Assembly: GCF_014645835.1 (NCBI RefSeq)
Contig: NZ_BMMM01000002.1
Span: 691,233 to 755,232 of the forward strand
DNA from: Streptomyces albiflavescens
Lineage (GTDB): Bacteria > Actinomycetota > Actinomycetes > Streptomycetales > Streptomycetaceae
Length of the DNA stretch: 64,000 nt
Reading direction: 5' to 3'
Below the pieces are notes generated by a model that was not told the origin of the DNA, ran no database searches, and saw nothing but the letters and a program-made list of their open reading frames with translations. A program made the translations under genes and the position numbers. Below, piece by piece: positions 1-10,451 of the stretch (the stretch's first letter is position 1; the number at the start of each line of letters is the position of its first letter).

Positions 1-9
1 CCTCGGTGG

Positions 10-1314
10 TCATCTCCGCGCCCGCAGGGCGTCCCGCAGCCACGCGTACGACGCCTTGGGTGTCCGCTCCAGCGTGTCGTAGTCGACGTGGACGAGACCG
101 AAGCGGCGCGCGTATCCCTCCGCCCACTCGAAGTTGTCCATCAGCGACCAGACGAAGTAGCCGCGTACGTCCACCCCCTGCTCCAACGCCCTATGCAGCG
201 CACGGACATGACCGTCCAGAAACGTGATCCGCTCCTGGTCGTCGATGCCGTGGTAGGAGCAGCCGTTCTCGGTGATGACGACGGGCGGGAGCCGGTCTCC
301 ATAGCGCTCGTGGAAGCCGACCAGCAGCTCGGTGAGTGCCTCGGGGACGACCGGCCACCCGAAGTCGGTGACCGGGTAGCCCTCCAATTCGCGGACGGAG
401 AATGGGAGTTCCGCGGGCAACGTCAGTCCACTGAACTCGATCTCCTCGCCCTCGGGGGCGCCGACCTTGGTCGGCTGGTAGTAGTTGATCCCGTACCAGT
501 CGAGCGGCTCCGCGATGACCTTCAGGTCCGCCTCGACGTCTCCCGGCATCAACTCCCCGATGCCCTCGGGATATTGGCCGAGCAGGAGCGGGTCCGCGAA
601 CAGGCGGTTGAGGAGGATGTCGTAGAAGTCTGCGGCTTCCACGTCCTCGGTCCGGCGCGATGCGGCCCAGGTGGGCCCGTGGGAGTTGGCGATCCCGATG
701 TCCGTGGCCCCGGCCGCGCGCAGGGCCCGTATGCCGAGGCCGTGGGCGAGGAGCTGGTGGTGGGCCACCGGCAGGGCGTCGAACAGGAGCTGCTTGCCGG
801 GGGCGTGCGCGCCGAGCGCGTGGCCGAGCAGGGTGTGTTCGGCGGGCTCGTTGAGGGTGATCCACTTCTTCACCCGGTCGCCGAGGCGTGCGGCCACGAC
901 ACCGGCGTACTCGGCGAAGCGCTCCGCCGTGTCCCGGTCCAGCCAGTCCAGCTCCAGCGGCAGGTCCCAGTGGAAGAGGGTCGGCACGGGGCGCACGCCC
1001 GCGGTGCACAGCTCGTCGACCAGGCGGTCGTAGAAGTCGAGGCCGCCGGGGGAGTTCACCCGGGGCCAGGAGACGGAGAAGCGGTACGCGTCCACGCCGA
1101 GGTCGGCGAGGAGTGCCACGTCCTCGCGGTAGCGGTGGTAGTGGTCGCAGGCCACCTCCGCGGTGGTGCCGTCCTTGATCCGGCCGGGCTCGGCCGTGAA
1201 GGCGTCCCATACCGAGGGGGCGCGCTCGGTCGCGGCCCCCTCGATCTGGTGGGCCGAGGTGGACACGCCCCAGAGGAAGCCGGGCGGGAACTGCGGGATG
1301 GGGTTCGTCGCCAT
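10..1314 (-). CDS. GH1 family beta-glucosidase
   Basis: Glycoside hydrolase family 1 enzyme, about 434 residues, the usual length. It hydrolyses beta-linked glucosides such as cellobiose or aryl-glucosides with retention of configuration. The N-terminus has the family signature (FPPGFLWGVSTSAHQIEG). The acid/base Glu lies in ITLNEPA near residue 158 and the nucleophile Glu in VITENG near residue 350, with WSLMDNFEW near the C-terminus. There is no signal peptide, so it is probably cytosolic. I start at ATG 1314; an ATG four codons upstream (1326) is also possible. No sugar transporter lies beside it in the window, so its true substrate is unknown. The family call is firm. Confidence 0.93.
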   Translation of the reverse strand: MATNPIPQFPPGFLWGVSTSAHQIEGAATERAPSVWDAFTAEPGRIKDGTTAEVACDHYHRYREDVALLADLGVDAYRFSVSWPRVNSPGGLDFYDRLVDELCTAGVRPVPTLFHWDLPLELDWLDRDTAERFAEYAGVVAARLGDRVKKWITLNEPAEHTLLGHALGAHAPGKQLLFDALPVAHHQLLAHGLGIRALRAAGATDIGIANSHGPTWAASRRTEDVEAADFYDILLNRLFADPLLLGQYPEGIGELMPGDVEADLKVIAEPLDWYGINYYQPTKVGAPEGEEIEFSGLTLPAELPFSVRELEGYPVTDFGWPVVPEALTELLVGFHERYGDRLPPVVITENGCSYHGIDDQERITFLDGHVRALHRALEQGVDVRGYFVWSLMDNFEWAEGYARRFGLVHVDYDTLERTPKASYAWLRDALRARR

Positions 1315-1432
1315 GCGCGCGATCATCCGTACCGGCGGTAACCGAAGTCAACGGGCCGGTGTGAACTGGCCGTTACTTGTTGGGCGCCTGACGTGCCGGG
1401 GCGCCTGGGGAGAGGGGTGGTGCGACCCCGGG

Positions 1433-1478
1433 CCGTCGGGGACCGGTCGCGCGGTCCCCCGCGCCCCTGGCTCGAGCC
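1433..1478. repeat. Dispersed GC-rich intergenic repeat, copy 1
   Basis: On the minus strand this stretch reads GGGGCGCGGGGGACCGCGCG and onwards. It closely resembles the cores of the units at 11717-11764 and 19631-19678. It lies between the GH1 gene and the MITE. It looks like a member of a palindromic intergenic repeat family dispersed in Streptomyces genomes. Function unknown. Confidence 0.55.
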
Positions 1479-1488
1479 CTGTTTCCTA

Positions 1489-1663
1489 GGCCCTGTCGTC
1501 ACATTCCCGTCTGCCCCGCGACGCCATGCACGCACTCTCGCCGCACCGGGCACAGACCCAAGTACATCCAGTACGAGGGCCTGTGCCCGGCACGCCGAGA
1601 GCACGCACCTGACGCCGCAGGGCCCGCCCTCCGGGCGGACGACGGGAATGTGACGACAGGACC
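1489..1663. mobile_element. MITE-like element, 175 bp, TA target duplication
   Basis: Two 23-bp terminal inverted repeats (1489-1511 and 1641-1663) start GGCCCTGTCGTCACATTCCC and GGTCCTGTCGTCACATTCCC and differ at one base. They are flanked by TA on each side (1487-1488, 1664-1665), which fits insertion into TA. The interior has further inverted repeats (CGGGCACAG/CTGTGCCCG, CTCTCG/CGAGAG), so the whole element could fold into one long hairpin. It carries no transposase and would need one in trans. Its right tip supplies part of the stop codon of the neighbouring emfourin gene. Confidence 0.75.
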
Positions 1664-1929
1664 TAGGCGCCCTCCTTCAGCACCCGCGAAATCAGCTTCC
1701 GCTGCTCCTCCGTGAGCCGGGGATCGGCCGCGTACACCGTCTTCCCGTCCACCGTGATCTCGTAGCTGAAGCCGTCCGGGACACCGATGGGGGGCGCGCC
1801 CCGGCCGGCGGCGATCGCCTGCTCGGCCAGGGCGTGCCACTCATGGGCGTCGGGCCGTCCCGAGGTGTTCACCTCGGCATGGCGCTCGATGCCCGCGAAT
1901 CCGCCCGTGCGCCTCACCTGAATACGCAT
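1663..1929 (-). CDS. Emfourin-like protealysin inhibitor
   Basis: Small 88-residue protein starting MRIQVRRTGGFAGIERHAEV. It is predicted to be the partner and inhibitor of the M4 protease encoded 32 bp upstream on the same strand. Emfourin-type proteins are small cytosolic inhibitors of protealysin-like metalloproteases, usually encoded next to them; length, N-terminal pattern and position all fit. The gene ends at a TAG formed by the TA duplication plus the last base of the adjacent MITE (1663-1665). The C-terminus may therefore have been altered by that insertion. Confidence 0.8.
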   Translation of the reverse strand: MRIQVRRTGGFAGIERHAEVNTSGRPDAHEWHALAEQAIAAGRGAPPIGVPDGFSYEITVDGKTVYAADPRLTEEQRKLISRVLKEGA

Positions 1930-1961
1930 GGGTCCTGTCTAGTACGAGTCGGGGGCCGGGG

Positions 1962-3032
1962 CTACGTGGTCGGTACTCCGACCTGTTCCCAGGCCTTCAC
2001 CACGGCCTGGAGCTCCTCCCCCTCGTTGTACCGGGAGCGGGCCGCGGCGAGCGTGAGCCGTGCGAAGTCCGAGAACAGCGCCTGCGAGGGAAGCTCGCCG
2101 CCGGTCAGCACGTCGTACCAGATCTGCCCGGCCCGCTCCCACGCGTGGCCGCCGAGTGCCTCGGCGACGAGGTAGAAGGCGTGGTTGGGGATGCCGGAGT
2201 TGATGTGGACGCCGCCGTTGTCGCGGCCGGTGCGGACGTAGTGGTCCATCGTCGCGGGCTGCGGGTCCTTGCCGAGCACATCGTCGTCGTACGCGCTGCC
2301 CGGCTCCTTCATGGAGCGCAGCGCGGTGCCGGTGACGCGCGGGGCGAGCAGGCCCGCGCCGATCAGCCAGTCGGCCTCGGTGGCGGTCTGGCCGAGCGTG
2401 TACTGCTTGATCAGCGAGCCGAAGACGTCCGACATGGACTCGTTCAGGGCGCCGGGCTGGCCGAAGTAGGTGAGGTTCGCCGTGTACTGGGTGACGCCGT
2501 GGGTCAGCTCGTGGCCGATGACGTCGACCGGGATGGTGAAGTCGAGGAAGATCTCGCCGTCACCGTCGCCGAACACCATCTGCTCGCCGTTCCAGAACGC
2601 GTTGTTGTAGTTCTGGTCGAAGTGCACGGTGGCGTCGAGAGGCAGGCCCTCGCCGTTGATCGAGTTGCGCTGGTACGCGTTCAGGTAGAGCTCGAAGGTC
2701 GCGCCCAGACCGGCGTACGCGCGGTTGACGGTGGCGTCCTTGCCCGGCTTGTCGCCCTCGCCGCGGACCTTCTTGCCAGGCAGGTCCTGGTGGTGGCGGG
2801 CGTCGTAGATCGTGCGGTGCGGCTTCTGCTCGGCCGCTTCCTTGGGTGGCGCGACGGTCGGGGCGCCGATGACCGTGGTCAGCCGGCGGTGGGTGCGCTC
2901 ATAGGCGTCGCGCTCCAGGGTCTGGCGCGCGGGACCGGCGAGTGCGGGGTCCTCGTGCTGGGCGAGCTTGTCGAGGACGTGGGGCGGCACGATGGTGCAG
3001 AAGACGGGCTCGAAGCCCCCGTTGGTCGTCAT
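1962..3032 (-). CDS. M4 family metalloprotease, protealysin type
   Basis: Zinc metalloprotease of the thermolysin family, 356 residues. It lacks a signal peptide and has a short N-terminal propeptide region with a PPHVL motif (residues 16-20), typical of protealysin-like intracellular proteases. The zinc site is HELTH at residues 174-178, with the third ligand Glu in GALNESMSD near residue 198. A catalytic His lies in the C-terminal half (VHINSGIPNHAFY region). ATG 3032 is preferred because AAGGG lies about nine bases upstream; a GTG at 3041 is possible. It forms a two-gene operon with the downstream emfourin gene, suggesting toxin-like control of the protease inside the cell. Confidence 0.92.
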   Translation of the reverse strand: MTTNGGFEPVFCTIVPPHVLDKLAQHEDPALAGPARQTLERDAYERTHRRLTTVIGAPTVAPPKEAAEQKPHRTIYDARHHQDLPGKKVRGEGDKPGKDATVNRAYAGLGATFELYLNAYQRNSINGEGLPLDATVHFDQNYNNAFWNGEQMVFGDGDGEIFLDFTIPVDVIGHELTHGVTQYTANLTYFGQPGALNESMSDVFGSLIKQYTLGQTATEADWLIGAGLLAPRVTGTALRSMKEPGSAYDDDVLGKDPQPATMDHYVRTGRDNGGVHINSGIPNHAFYLVAEALGGHAWERAGQIWYDVLTGGELPSQALFSDFARLTLAAARSRYNEGEELQAVVKAWEQVGVPTT

Positions 3033-3233
3033 GCCCGGCACCCTTGCACTGAGTTATGCCTCTGTCACTACCTGCAACCATGATTGGTGAAATGGGGCGA
3101 TAAGGAGCCTCGGAGTCCGGCCGGGAGTGGTATGGCGCACCTTTTTGCACCTTTCGCTCCTTTCATGGGCGCGATCCCGCATACTGATACAGCCCTCCGT
3201 ACGGAGCACGGCTCGGCTAGGCTGCAGAGCATC

Positions 3234-3262
3234 ATGCGTTTCGGGCTGCTTCTCCTTAGCTG

Positions 3263-3281
<19 letters not shown>
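3234..3281 (+). CDS. leuA leader peptide
   Basis: A 15-codon frame, MRFGLLLLSCRGEGL, ending TAG, 82 bases before leuA. The run of four Leu codons and the overlap with an RNA hairpin are the marks of a leucine attenuation leader. Stalling on Leu codons would change downstream folding and raise leuA expression when leucine is scarce. Confidence 0.82.
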
Positions 3282-5093
<1,812 letters not shown>

Positions 5094-5115
5094 CCTCGTT
5101 CACCTGGTTCTTTCC

Positions 5116-5147
5116 GGCTCCGTCCGCCTTTCGAGGCGGGCGGAGCC
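5116..5147 (+). terminator. Terminator after leuA
   Basis: GGCTCCGTCCGCCT and AGGCGGGCGGAGCC form a 14-bp stem with one G-T pair around a TTCG tetraloop, 23 bases past the leuA stop. Confidence 0.75.
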
Positions 5148-5279
5148 GCATCGTTTACCGGCCAATCCGCGTGGAGGTCACGAGCAGGTCTCGTCCTGGG
5201 TACTGACTCCACATCAACAATGTGGCTAACATCACGCCATCGCGGCGATGTTGCCGCAGGGTTACGGAGGTGTGCGACG

Positions 5280-5975
5280 GTGCTGCCAGGACGGGGACGA
5301 AACGGTCGTGCAGTTCAGGTTTCCCGCGTTCTGGGCACCCGTACCGCGTGGACCACCGTCGGCGACGGCGAGTTCTTCTGCCCCGGCTGCGGAGGCGACC
5401 GCAACTACCAGCGCCTCACCGGCCGTCGCCGCTTCACCCTCCTCGGCGTTCCCGTTCTCCCGCGCGGCGAGACCGGGCCCGTCGTCGAATGCGCCGCCTG
5501 CCGTCAGCACTACGGCACCGATGTCCTCGACCATCCCACCACCACCCGCTTCTCGGCGATGCTCCGCGACGCCGTCCACACCGTCGCCCTCGCCGTGCTC
5601 GCCGCGGGCGGCACCTGCGCCCGTACGTCGCTGGAGACCGCCGCGAGCGCGGTGCGCTCGGCCGGCTTCGAGGACTGCACGGAGGACCAGCTCGGCGCGC
5701 TGGTCGAGGCGCTCGCCGCGGACACCGGCCGGGTCTTCGGGGAGCCGTGCGGGGCGAGTCTGGCCATAGAGCTCCACGAGGCGCTGGACCCGCTGGCCCC
5801 GCACCTCGCGCCGACCGGCCGGGAGGCGATCCTCCTCCAGGGCGCGCGCATCGCGCTGGCGGACGGCCCCTACACCCCCGCCGAGCGGGACGTGCTGGCC
5901 ACCGTGGGCGCGGCGCTGACGATCTGCTCGGACGATGTGACGCGGCTGCTGGTGGCGGCGCGTACGCCGTCGTAG
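5280..5975 (+). CDS. TerB-like tellurite-resistance family protein with zinc ribbon
   Basis: About 231 residues. The N-terminus carries a zinc ribbon (CPGCGG and CAACRQHYG, residues about 35-75). The C-terminal 130 residues are helical and resemble the TerB/acidic helical fold (ARIALADGPYTPAERDVLATVG). TerB-type domains occur in stress and tellurite-resistance systems, but the precise role here is unknown. GTG 5280 is chosen because an ACGGAGG Shine-Dalgarno sits ten bases upstream; a longer start at 5220 has none. It stands alone, downstream of the leuA terminator. Confidence 0.75.
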   Translation: MLPGRGRNGRAVQVSRVLGTRTAWTTVGDGEFFCPGCGGDRNYQRLTGRRRFTLLGVPVLPRGETGPVVECAACRQHYGTDVLDHPTTTRFSAMLRDAVHTVALAVLAAGGTCARTSLETAASAVRSAGFEDCTEDQLGALVEALAADTGRVFGEPCGASLAIELHEALDPLAPHLAPTGREAILLQGARIALADGPYTPAERDVLATVGAALTICSDDVTRLLVAARTPS

Positions 5976-6115
5976 TACTCCCCGGGGAGTAATGCCCGCG
6001 TCTCGCCACCCCTCGCAGTAGCCCCGAACTCGCCCTCCCGCGCGACGATTCCGGTCCCGCGCGCCGGGAGTCTGGTGCCTGTCCAGACATCCGGCCAGGA
6101 GGGGAGGACCCCGTC

Positions 6116-8206
6116 ATGGGGCCCGGAAACACAACCACGCACAGGCGGCGCAGGGCCGTGCCCTGGGTGCTGCTCGGGCTCTGGGTGGCCGTGCTCGCCG
6201 TCGTCGGGCCGTTCGCGTCGAAGCTCGCGGACGTGCAGCACGACCGAGCCGTGGACTACCTGCCGGCGAGCGCCGACTCGACCCAAGTGGCGAGGATCGA
6301 GGACCAGCTGCCCGGTGGCGAGACCACCGAGCTGGTGCTCGTCTATCACCGCGACGGCGGGCTGAGCGCCGCCGACCACGCGACGGCCGCGCGCCAGGTC
6401 GCCGAGATCACCAAGGAGAACCCGCTCACCGCACCCCCGAAGGGCGTGCCCTCCCGGGACGGCACCACGCTGATGTACCCGGTCGCCAGCTCCGCGCCCG
6501 GGACGGACGAGAAGAAGCGCGACGCGTTCGTGAACGACGTACGCGACGTCGCCCGCACCGAGAACGGTATGACCGTCGACGTGGGCGGCACCGGCGCGCT
6601 CGCCACCGACGCCGCCGAGGTCTACAACTCGCTCGGCGGCCCGCTGCTCTACACCACCGTCGCCGTGGTCGCCGTCCTGCTGATCCTCATCTACCGCAGC
6701 CCGCTGCTGTGGCTCGTACCGCTCGCCGTCGCGGGCGTTGCCGACTATCTGTCGATGGGTGTCGCGTACGGCCTCCACCAGGCCTTCGGGACCACCATCT
6801 CCGGTCAGAGCTCGGGCGTGATGACGATCCTCGTCTTCGGCGCCGGGACCGACTACGCGCTGCTGCTGATCTCCCGCTACCGGGAGGAGCTGCGGCGCGT
6901 GGAACGGCCCTACGACGCGATGCGGAAGGCCCTGCGCGGCTGTGGGCCCGCCGTGCTCGCCTCCTCCGGCACCGTGGCCGCCGGACTGCTCTGCCTGCTC
7001 GCCGCCGACCTCAACAGCAGCCGGGGCATGGGCCCGATGGGCACGGTCGGCGTGTTGTGCGCGCTCGTCGCCATGCTGACGCTGCTGCCCGCCGTACTCG
7101 TCCTGCTCGGACGCCGGGTGTTCTGGCCACTCGTGCCCGCGTACGGGAGTGAGCCCAAGCAGCGGCGGAGTCTGTTCGCCGCGATGGGGTCCTCCGCCGG
7201 ACGCAGGCCCTACGCCGTCCTCGCGGGCGGGGCCGTGCTGCTCGGGGCACTCGCCCTCGGCACGCTGAACCTGCCCGGCTCGCTCAAGCAGCAGGACTCC
7301 TTCGTCCACACGCCCGACTCGGTCGCCGCGATCGAGACACTCGCCAAGGCCTACCCGGGGCAGGGCACCCAGCCGATCACCGTGATCACCCCGACCGGAC
7401 GGGCGGACGCCACGCTGGCCGCGGTGCGGGACCAGCAGGGTGTCGCGAGCGCCGAACGGGGCCGCAGCGGGAAGGGCTGGACGGAGATCTCCGTCATCGC
7501 CAAGGGCGCTCCCCAGTCGGCGGCCGAGACCGCCACGATCAAGTCCTTGCGGGGAGGTCTCAAGGGCTCGGGCTCGTACGTCGGTGGCCCGAGCGCCGAG
7601 CAGATCGACCTCCAGGACACCAACGCCCGCGACCGGCTCGTCGTCGTGCCGATCGTGCTCGCCTCCGTGCTGCTGATTCTGATCGCGCTGCTGCGCAGCC
7701 TGGTCGCCCCCTTGCTGCTGGTCGTCGCGGTGATCGCGGTGTGGGGCGCGGCGCTCGGCATCGGCGGGCTGGTCTTCGGGCCGCTGTTCGGGTTCGAGGG
7801 GACCGACCCGGGGCTCGGGCTGCTGTCCTTCGTCTTCCTCGTCGCGCTCGGTGTCGACTACGGGATCTTCCTCATGCACCGGATGCGCGAGGAGTCCCTC
7901 GCGGGTGCCGAGCCCGCCACCGCCGCGCTGACCGCGCTGCGGACGACGGGAGGTGTGATCGCCTCGGCCGGACTGGTCCTGGCGGCGACCTTCGCGGTGC
8001 TGACGAACATGGGACTCGTGCAGCTCGTCGAGCTCGGGTTCGTGATCGCGGTCGGGGTGCTGCTCGACACCTTCCTCGTCCGCACATACCTGGTGACCAG
8101 CGCGAGTGTGGCGCTGCGGAGGAGGGTGTGGTGGCCGGGGCGGCTGTCACAGGAGCCGTCGCAGCCACCCGAGCCGCGGCAGAAGGAACCCGTCGTCGTC
8201 GCCTGA
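6116..8206 (+). CDS. MMPL family RND-type membrane transporter
   Basis: 696 residues with the two-fold MMPL architecture: a TM helix near the N-terminus, an extracytoplasmic loop, five TM helices, then the same repeated. Each half has the conserved acidic TM motif (GAGTDYALLLISRYREELR and ALGVDYGIFLMHRMREES). Such proteins export lipids or small hydrophobic compounds using the proton gradient. GGAGGGGAGG precedes ATG 6116. A two-component system follows, separated by a hairpin, and may regulate it. The substrate cannot be told from sequence. Confidence 0.93.
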   Translation: MGPGNTTTHRRRRAVPWVLLGLWVAVLAVVGPFASKLADVQHDRAVDYLPASADSTQVARIEDQLPGGETTELVLVYHRDGGLSAADHATAARQVAEITKENPLTAPPKGVPSRDGTTLMYPVASSAPGTDEKKRDAFVNDVRDVARTENGMTVDVGGTGALATDAAEVYNSLGGPLLYTTVAVVAVLLILIYRSPLLWLVPLAVAGVADYLSMGVAYGLHQAFGTTISGQSSGVMTILVFGAGTDYALLLISRYREELRRVERPYDAMRKALRGCGPAVLASSGTVAAGLLCLLAADLNSSRGMGPMGTVGVLCALVAMLTLLPAVLVLLGRRVFWPLVPAYGSEPKQRRSLFAAMGSSAGRRPYAVLAGGAVLLGALALGTLNLPGSLKQQDSFVHTPDSVAAIETLAKAYPGQGTQPITVITPTGRADATLAAVRDQQGVASAERGRSGKGWTEISVIAKGAPQSAAETATIKSLRGGLKGSGSYVGGPSAEQIDLQDTNARDRLVVVPIVLASVLLILIALLRSLVAPLLLVVAVIAVWGAALGIGGLVFGPLFGFEGTDPGLGLLSFVFLVALGVDYGIFLMHRMREESLAGAEPATAALTALRTTGGVIASAGLVLAATFAVLTNMGLVQLVELGFVIAVGVLLDTFLVRTYLVTSASVALRRRVWWPGRLSQEPSQPPEPRQKEPVVVA

Positions 8207-8216
8207 GCGGCATGTG

Positions 8217-8243
8217 GGCGCCCCTGTCTCCCGCAGGGGCGCC
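8217..8243 (+). terminator. Terminator after MMPL gene
   Basis: GGCGCCCCTG and CAGGGGCGCC form a perfect 10-bp stem with a 7-base loop, 10 bases after the transporter stop. It may partly isolate the downstream kinase gene. Confidence 0.6.
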
Positions 8244-8263
8244 TCCTCACGGAGGATGAACCG

Positions 8264-9670
8264 GTGGACCCCAAACGCATACTGCTCACGGGCTTTGCCC
8301 ACCGGGGGAGCGTCAGCCCCGCACGGATCCTGCGCCAGGATGCGCTACTGGCCGCCGCGCTGCTGGTCGTCGACGTGTCCGTGGCGCTCGTGCTCGACAC
8401 CGACGGCCGACGGCCGAACGGGCTCGGCTGGCCCCTCCTGATCGCCGGGCATGTCCCGATGGTGTGGCGGCGCCGCGCCCCGCTCGTCTCGTTCCTCGCG
8501 CTCGTGGCCTGCGTCGGCCCGTACCACGCGCTCGGCTTCGACCACACGGCGCCGCTGCTGGTCTCGATGCTCGGCCTGTTCACCGTGGCCGTCACGGGGC
8601 GCCCGCTGCGCTCCGCCCTGGTCGGCGGTGGCGTCATCGGCATCATGCTCACCGTCAAGTTCGGGCAGGGCACCGCCGAGGGCGCCCAGGCGCTGCGTGT
8701 CACCGGCTGGATCGTCGCGTTCCTCGTGCTCGGTGTGTACGCGCGCGTGCACCGCCAGTACGTCACCTCGGTCGTCGAACGCGCCGAACGCGCCGAACGG
8801 ACCCGCGAGGAGGAGGCCCGCCGCCGGGTCGCCGAGGAACGCCTGCGCATCGCCCGCGACCTGCACGATCTGCTCGCCCACAGCATCACCCTCATCGGCG
8901 TCCAGACGTCCGTCGCCGCGCACGTCCTGGCCGCCGACCCCGACCGCCTCGACCGCACGGCGGTCGCCCGGGCCCTCGACGACATCTCCGAGACCTGTCG
9001 CACCGCGCGCGGCGAACTGCGCACCACGCTGGAGGTGCTGCGCGCCTCCGAGTTCGGCGGAGACGGGCGCGGGTCGCTGCCCGGGCTCGACGGGGTGCCG
9101 GACCTGGTGGCGGCGGCACGCACCGCGGGCGCCACGGTGGAGACCGAGGTCGCGGTGGAGGCGGGGGATGTCCCGTCCGCCGTCGGCGCCGCCGCCTACC
9201 GGATCGTCCAGGAGGCGCTCACCAACACGGTCCGCCACGCGGGTCCCGATGTGACGGTACGCGTGGACCTGCGGGCGGAGGACTGGGCGCTGCACGTCAC
9301 GATCACGGACGACGGCGTCGGCGACGCGGGCGGCACACCAGGGTTCGGGCTCGTGGGGATGCGGGAGCGGGCTCGTAGTGTGGGCGGCACGCTGGAGGCC
9401 GGGGTGCGGGAGGAGGGTGGGTTCGGGGTGTCGGCGGTGCTGCCACTGGGGGCCGGGGTACCGGCGCAGATGTCCGAGCGGGACGGCGTACGTGATTCCG
9501 GGGCCGCACGTGACCCTCGAGCCGCGCGCGATCTCGAAGCCGTACATGATGTCGGAGCCGTACCTGCGTCCGGTCCTGTACCTGCGTCCGGTCCTGTACC
9601 TGCGTCCGGTCCTGTACCCGCGTCCGATCCCGGGCGTGAGCCTGAACTCGAGCGAGGCGAATCCCGATGA
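8264..9670 (+). CDS. Sensor histidine kinase (HisKA_3 type)
   Basis: 468 residues. Hydrophobic helices fill residues about 25-150. A coiled linker and the dimerisation box with phospho-acceptor His201 (RDLHDLLAHS) follow, then an HATPase domain (QEALTNTVRHAG, DDGVGDAGG, GFGLVGMRER). It phosphorylates the LuxR-type regulator whose gene overlaps its stop by ATGA. The last 70 residues are an unusual low-complexity tail with repeated VPASGP units from an 18-bp tandem DNA repeat, probably a disordered extension. The start GTG 8264 has GGAGGATG about ten bases upstream. The signal sensed is unknown; the neighbouring MMPL exporter is a plausible target. Confidence 0.92.
   Translation: MDPKRILLTGFAHRGSVSPARILRQDALLAAALLVVDVSVALVLDTDGRRPNGLGWPLLIAGHVPMVWRRRAPLVSFLALVACVGPYHALGFDHTAPLLVSMLGLFTVAVTGRPLRSALVGGGVIGIMLTVKFGQGTAEGAQALRVTGWIVAFLVLGVYARVHRQYVTSVVERAERAERTREEEARRRVAEERLRIARDLHDLLAHSITLIGVQTSVAAHVLAADPDRLDRTAVARALDDISETCRTARGELRTTLEVLRASEFGGDGRGSLPGLDGVPDLVAAARTAGATVETEVAVEAGDVPSAVGAAAYRIVQEALTNTVRHAGPDVTVRVDLRAEDWALHVTITDDGVGDAGGTPGFGLVGMRERARSVGGTLEAGVREEGGFGVSAVLPLGAGVPAQMSERDGVRDSGAARDPRAARDLEAVHDVGAVPASGPVPASGPVPASGPVPASDPGREPELERGESR
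9560..9631 (+). repeat. In-frame 18-bp tandem repeat in kinase tail
   Basis: Three identical copies of GTACCTGCGTCCGGTCCT (9560-9613) plus a fourth with four changes. The repeat encodes VPASGP units just before the kinase stop. Copy number is likely variable between strains. Confidence 0.9.
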
Positions 9671-10338
9671 CCATCCGTGTACTCCTCGCCGACGATCAGG
9701 CGCTCGTGCGGGCCGCGTTCGCCATGCTGCTCGAGTCGGCGCGGGACATGGAGGTGGTCGGGCAGGCGGCCACCGGGCGGGAGGCCGTGGAGCTGGCGCG
9801 CAGCGCCCGGGCGGATCTGGTCGTCATGGACATCCGCATGCCCGACCTGGACGGGATCGAGGCGACGCGGCTCATCGCGGCCGACGAGAACCTGGCCGGG
9901 GTCAGGGTCCTGGTCCTCACCACGTACGACACCGACGAATACATCGCGGAGGCGCTGCGCGCGGGCGCCTCAGGCTTCCTGGTGAAGGACACGAGGCCCG
10001 CCGAGCTCCTCGAAGCCATCCGTACGGTGGCCGGTGGCGAGGCCTTGCTCTCACCGGGCCCGACGGCCCGGCTGATCGCCCGTTTCCTGCGCAGCCCGTC
10101 GGCTCCGGCGCCCGCGGCGGGCGGTCCCGACGGCCTCTCCGAGCGGGAGCGCGAGGTGCTGACGCTGGTCGCGCGCGGCCTCAACAACGCCGAGATAGCC
10201 GGGACGCTGGGACTGAGCCCGCTCACCGCGAAGACCCACGTGAGCCGCATCATGGGCAAGCTGGGCGCCCGCGACCGGGCCCAGCTGGTGATCGTGGCGT
10301 ACGAGTCGGGACTCGTCACTCCCGGCACCGCCCATTGA
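9667..10338 (+). CDS. LuxR/NarL family response regulator
   Basis: 223 residues. The receiver domain has phospho-acceptor Asp55 (VVMDIRMPDLDG) and the conserved Lys in GFLVKD near residue 104. A LuxR-type helix-turn-helix lies at about 155-215 (LSEREREVLTLVARGLNNAEIAGTLG). It is the cognate partner of the kinase directly upstream (ATGA overlap, translationally coupled). Targets cannot be read from sequence. Confidence 0.95.
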   Translation: MTIRVLLADDQALVRAAFAMLLESARDMEVVGQAATGREAVELARSARADLVVMDIRMPDLDGIEATRLIAADENLAGVRVLVLTTYDTDEYIAEALRAGASGFLVKDTRPAELLEAIRTVAGGEALLSPGPTARLIARFLRSPSAPAPAAGGPDGLSEREREVLTLVARGLNNAEIAGTLGLSPLTAKTHVSRIMGKLGARDRAQLVIVAYESGLVTPGTAH

Positions 10339-10418
10339 ACCGACGCCACATCAACACGCCGTAGCCGCACGGATATTGATAGGTCACCCCGGGCGCACTA
10401 CGTTCTCCTGGACATCCC

Positions 10419-10433
10419 ACGTCCTATGTCCAT
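10419..10433 (+). promoter_or_regulatory. Putative FadR-type operator before sialidase gene
   Basis: ACGTCCTATGTCCAT, 19 bases before the sialidase ATG. It shares the core ACGT-CCT-AyGTC with a site between the divergent transporter and regulator genes (18687-18705). I infer a common operator for the FadR-type regulator encoded at 18854. Confidence 0.45.
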
Positions 10434-10451
10434 CGGAGTCCGGGGAGGGCC

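Noticed and set aside
1489..1663. MITE as a simple terminator between GH1 and emfourin genes
   Set aside because: The 23-bp ends with a TA duplication fit a transposable element better, although it could also terminate transcription.
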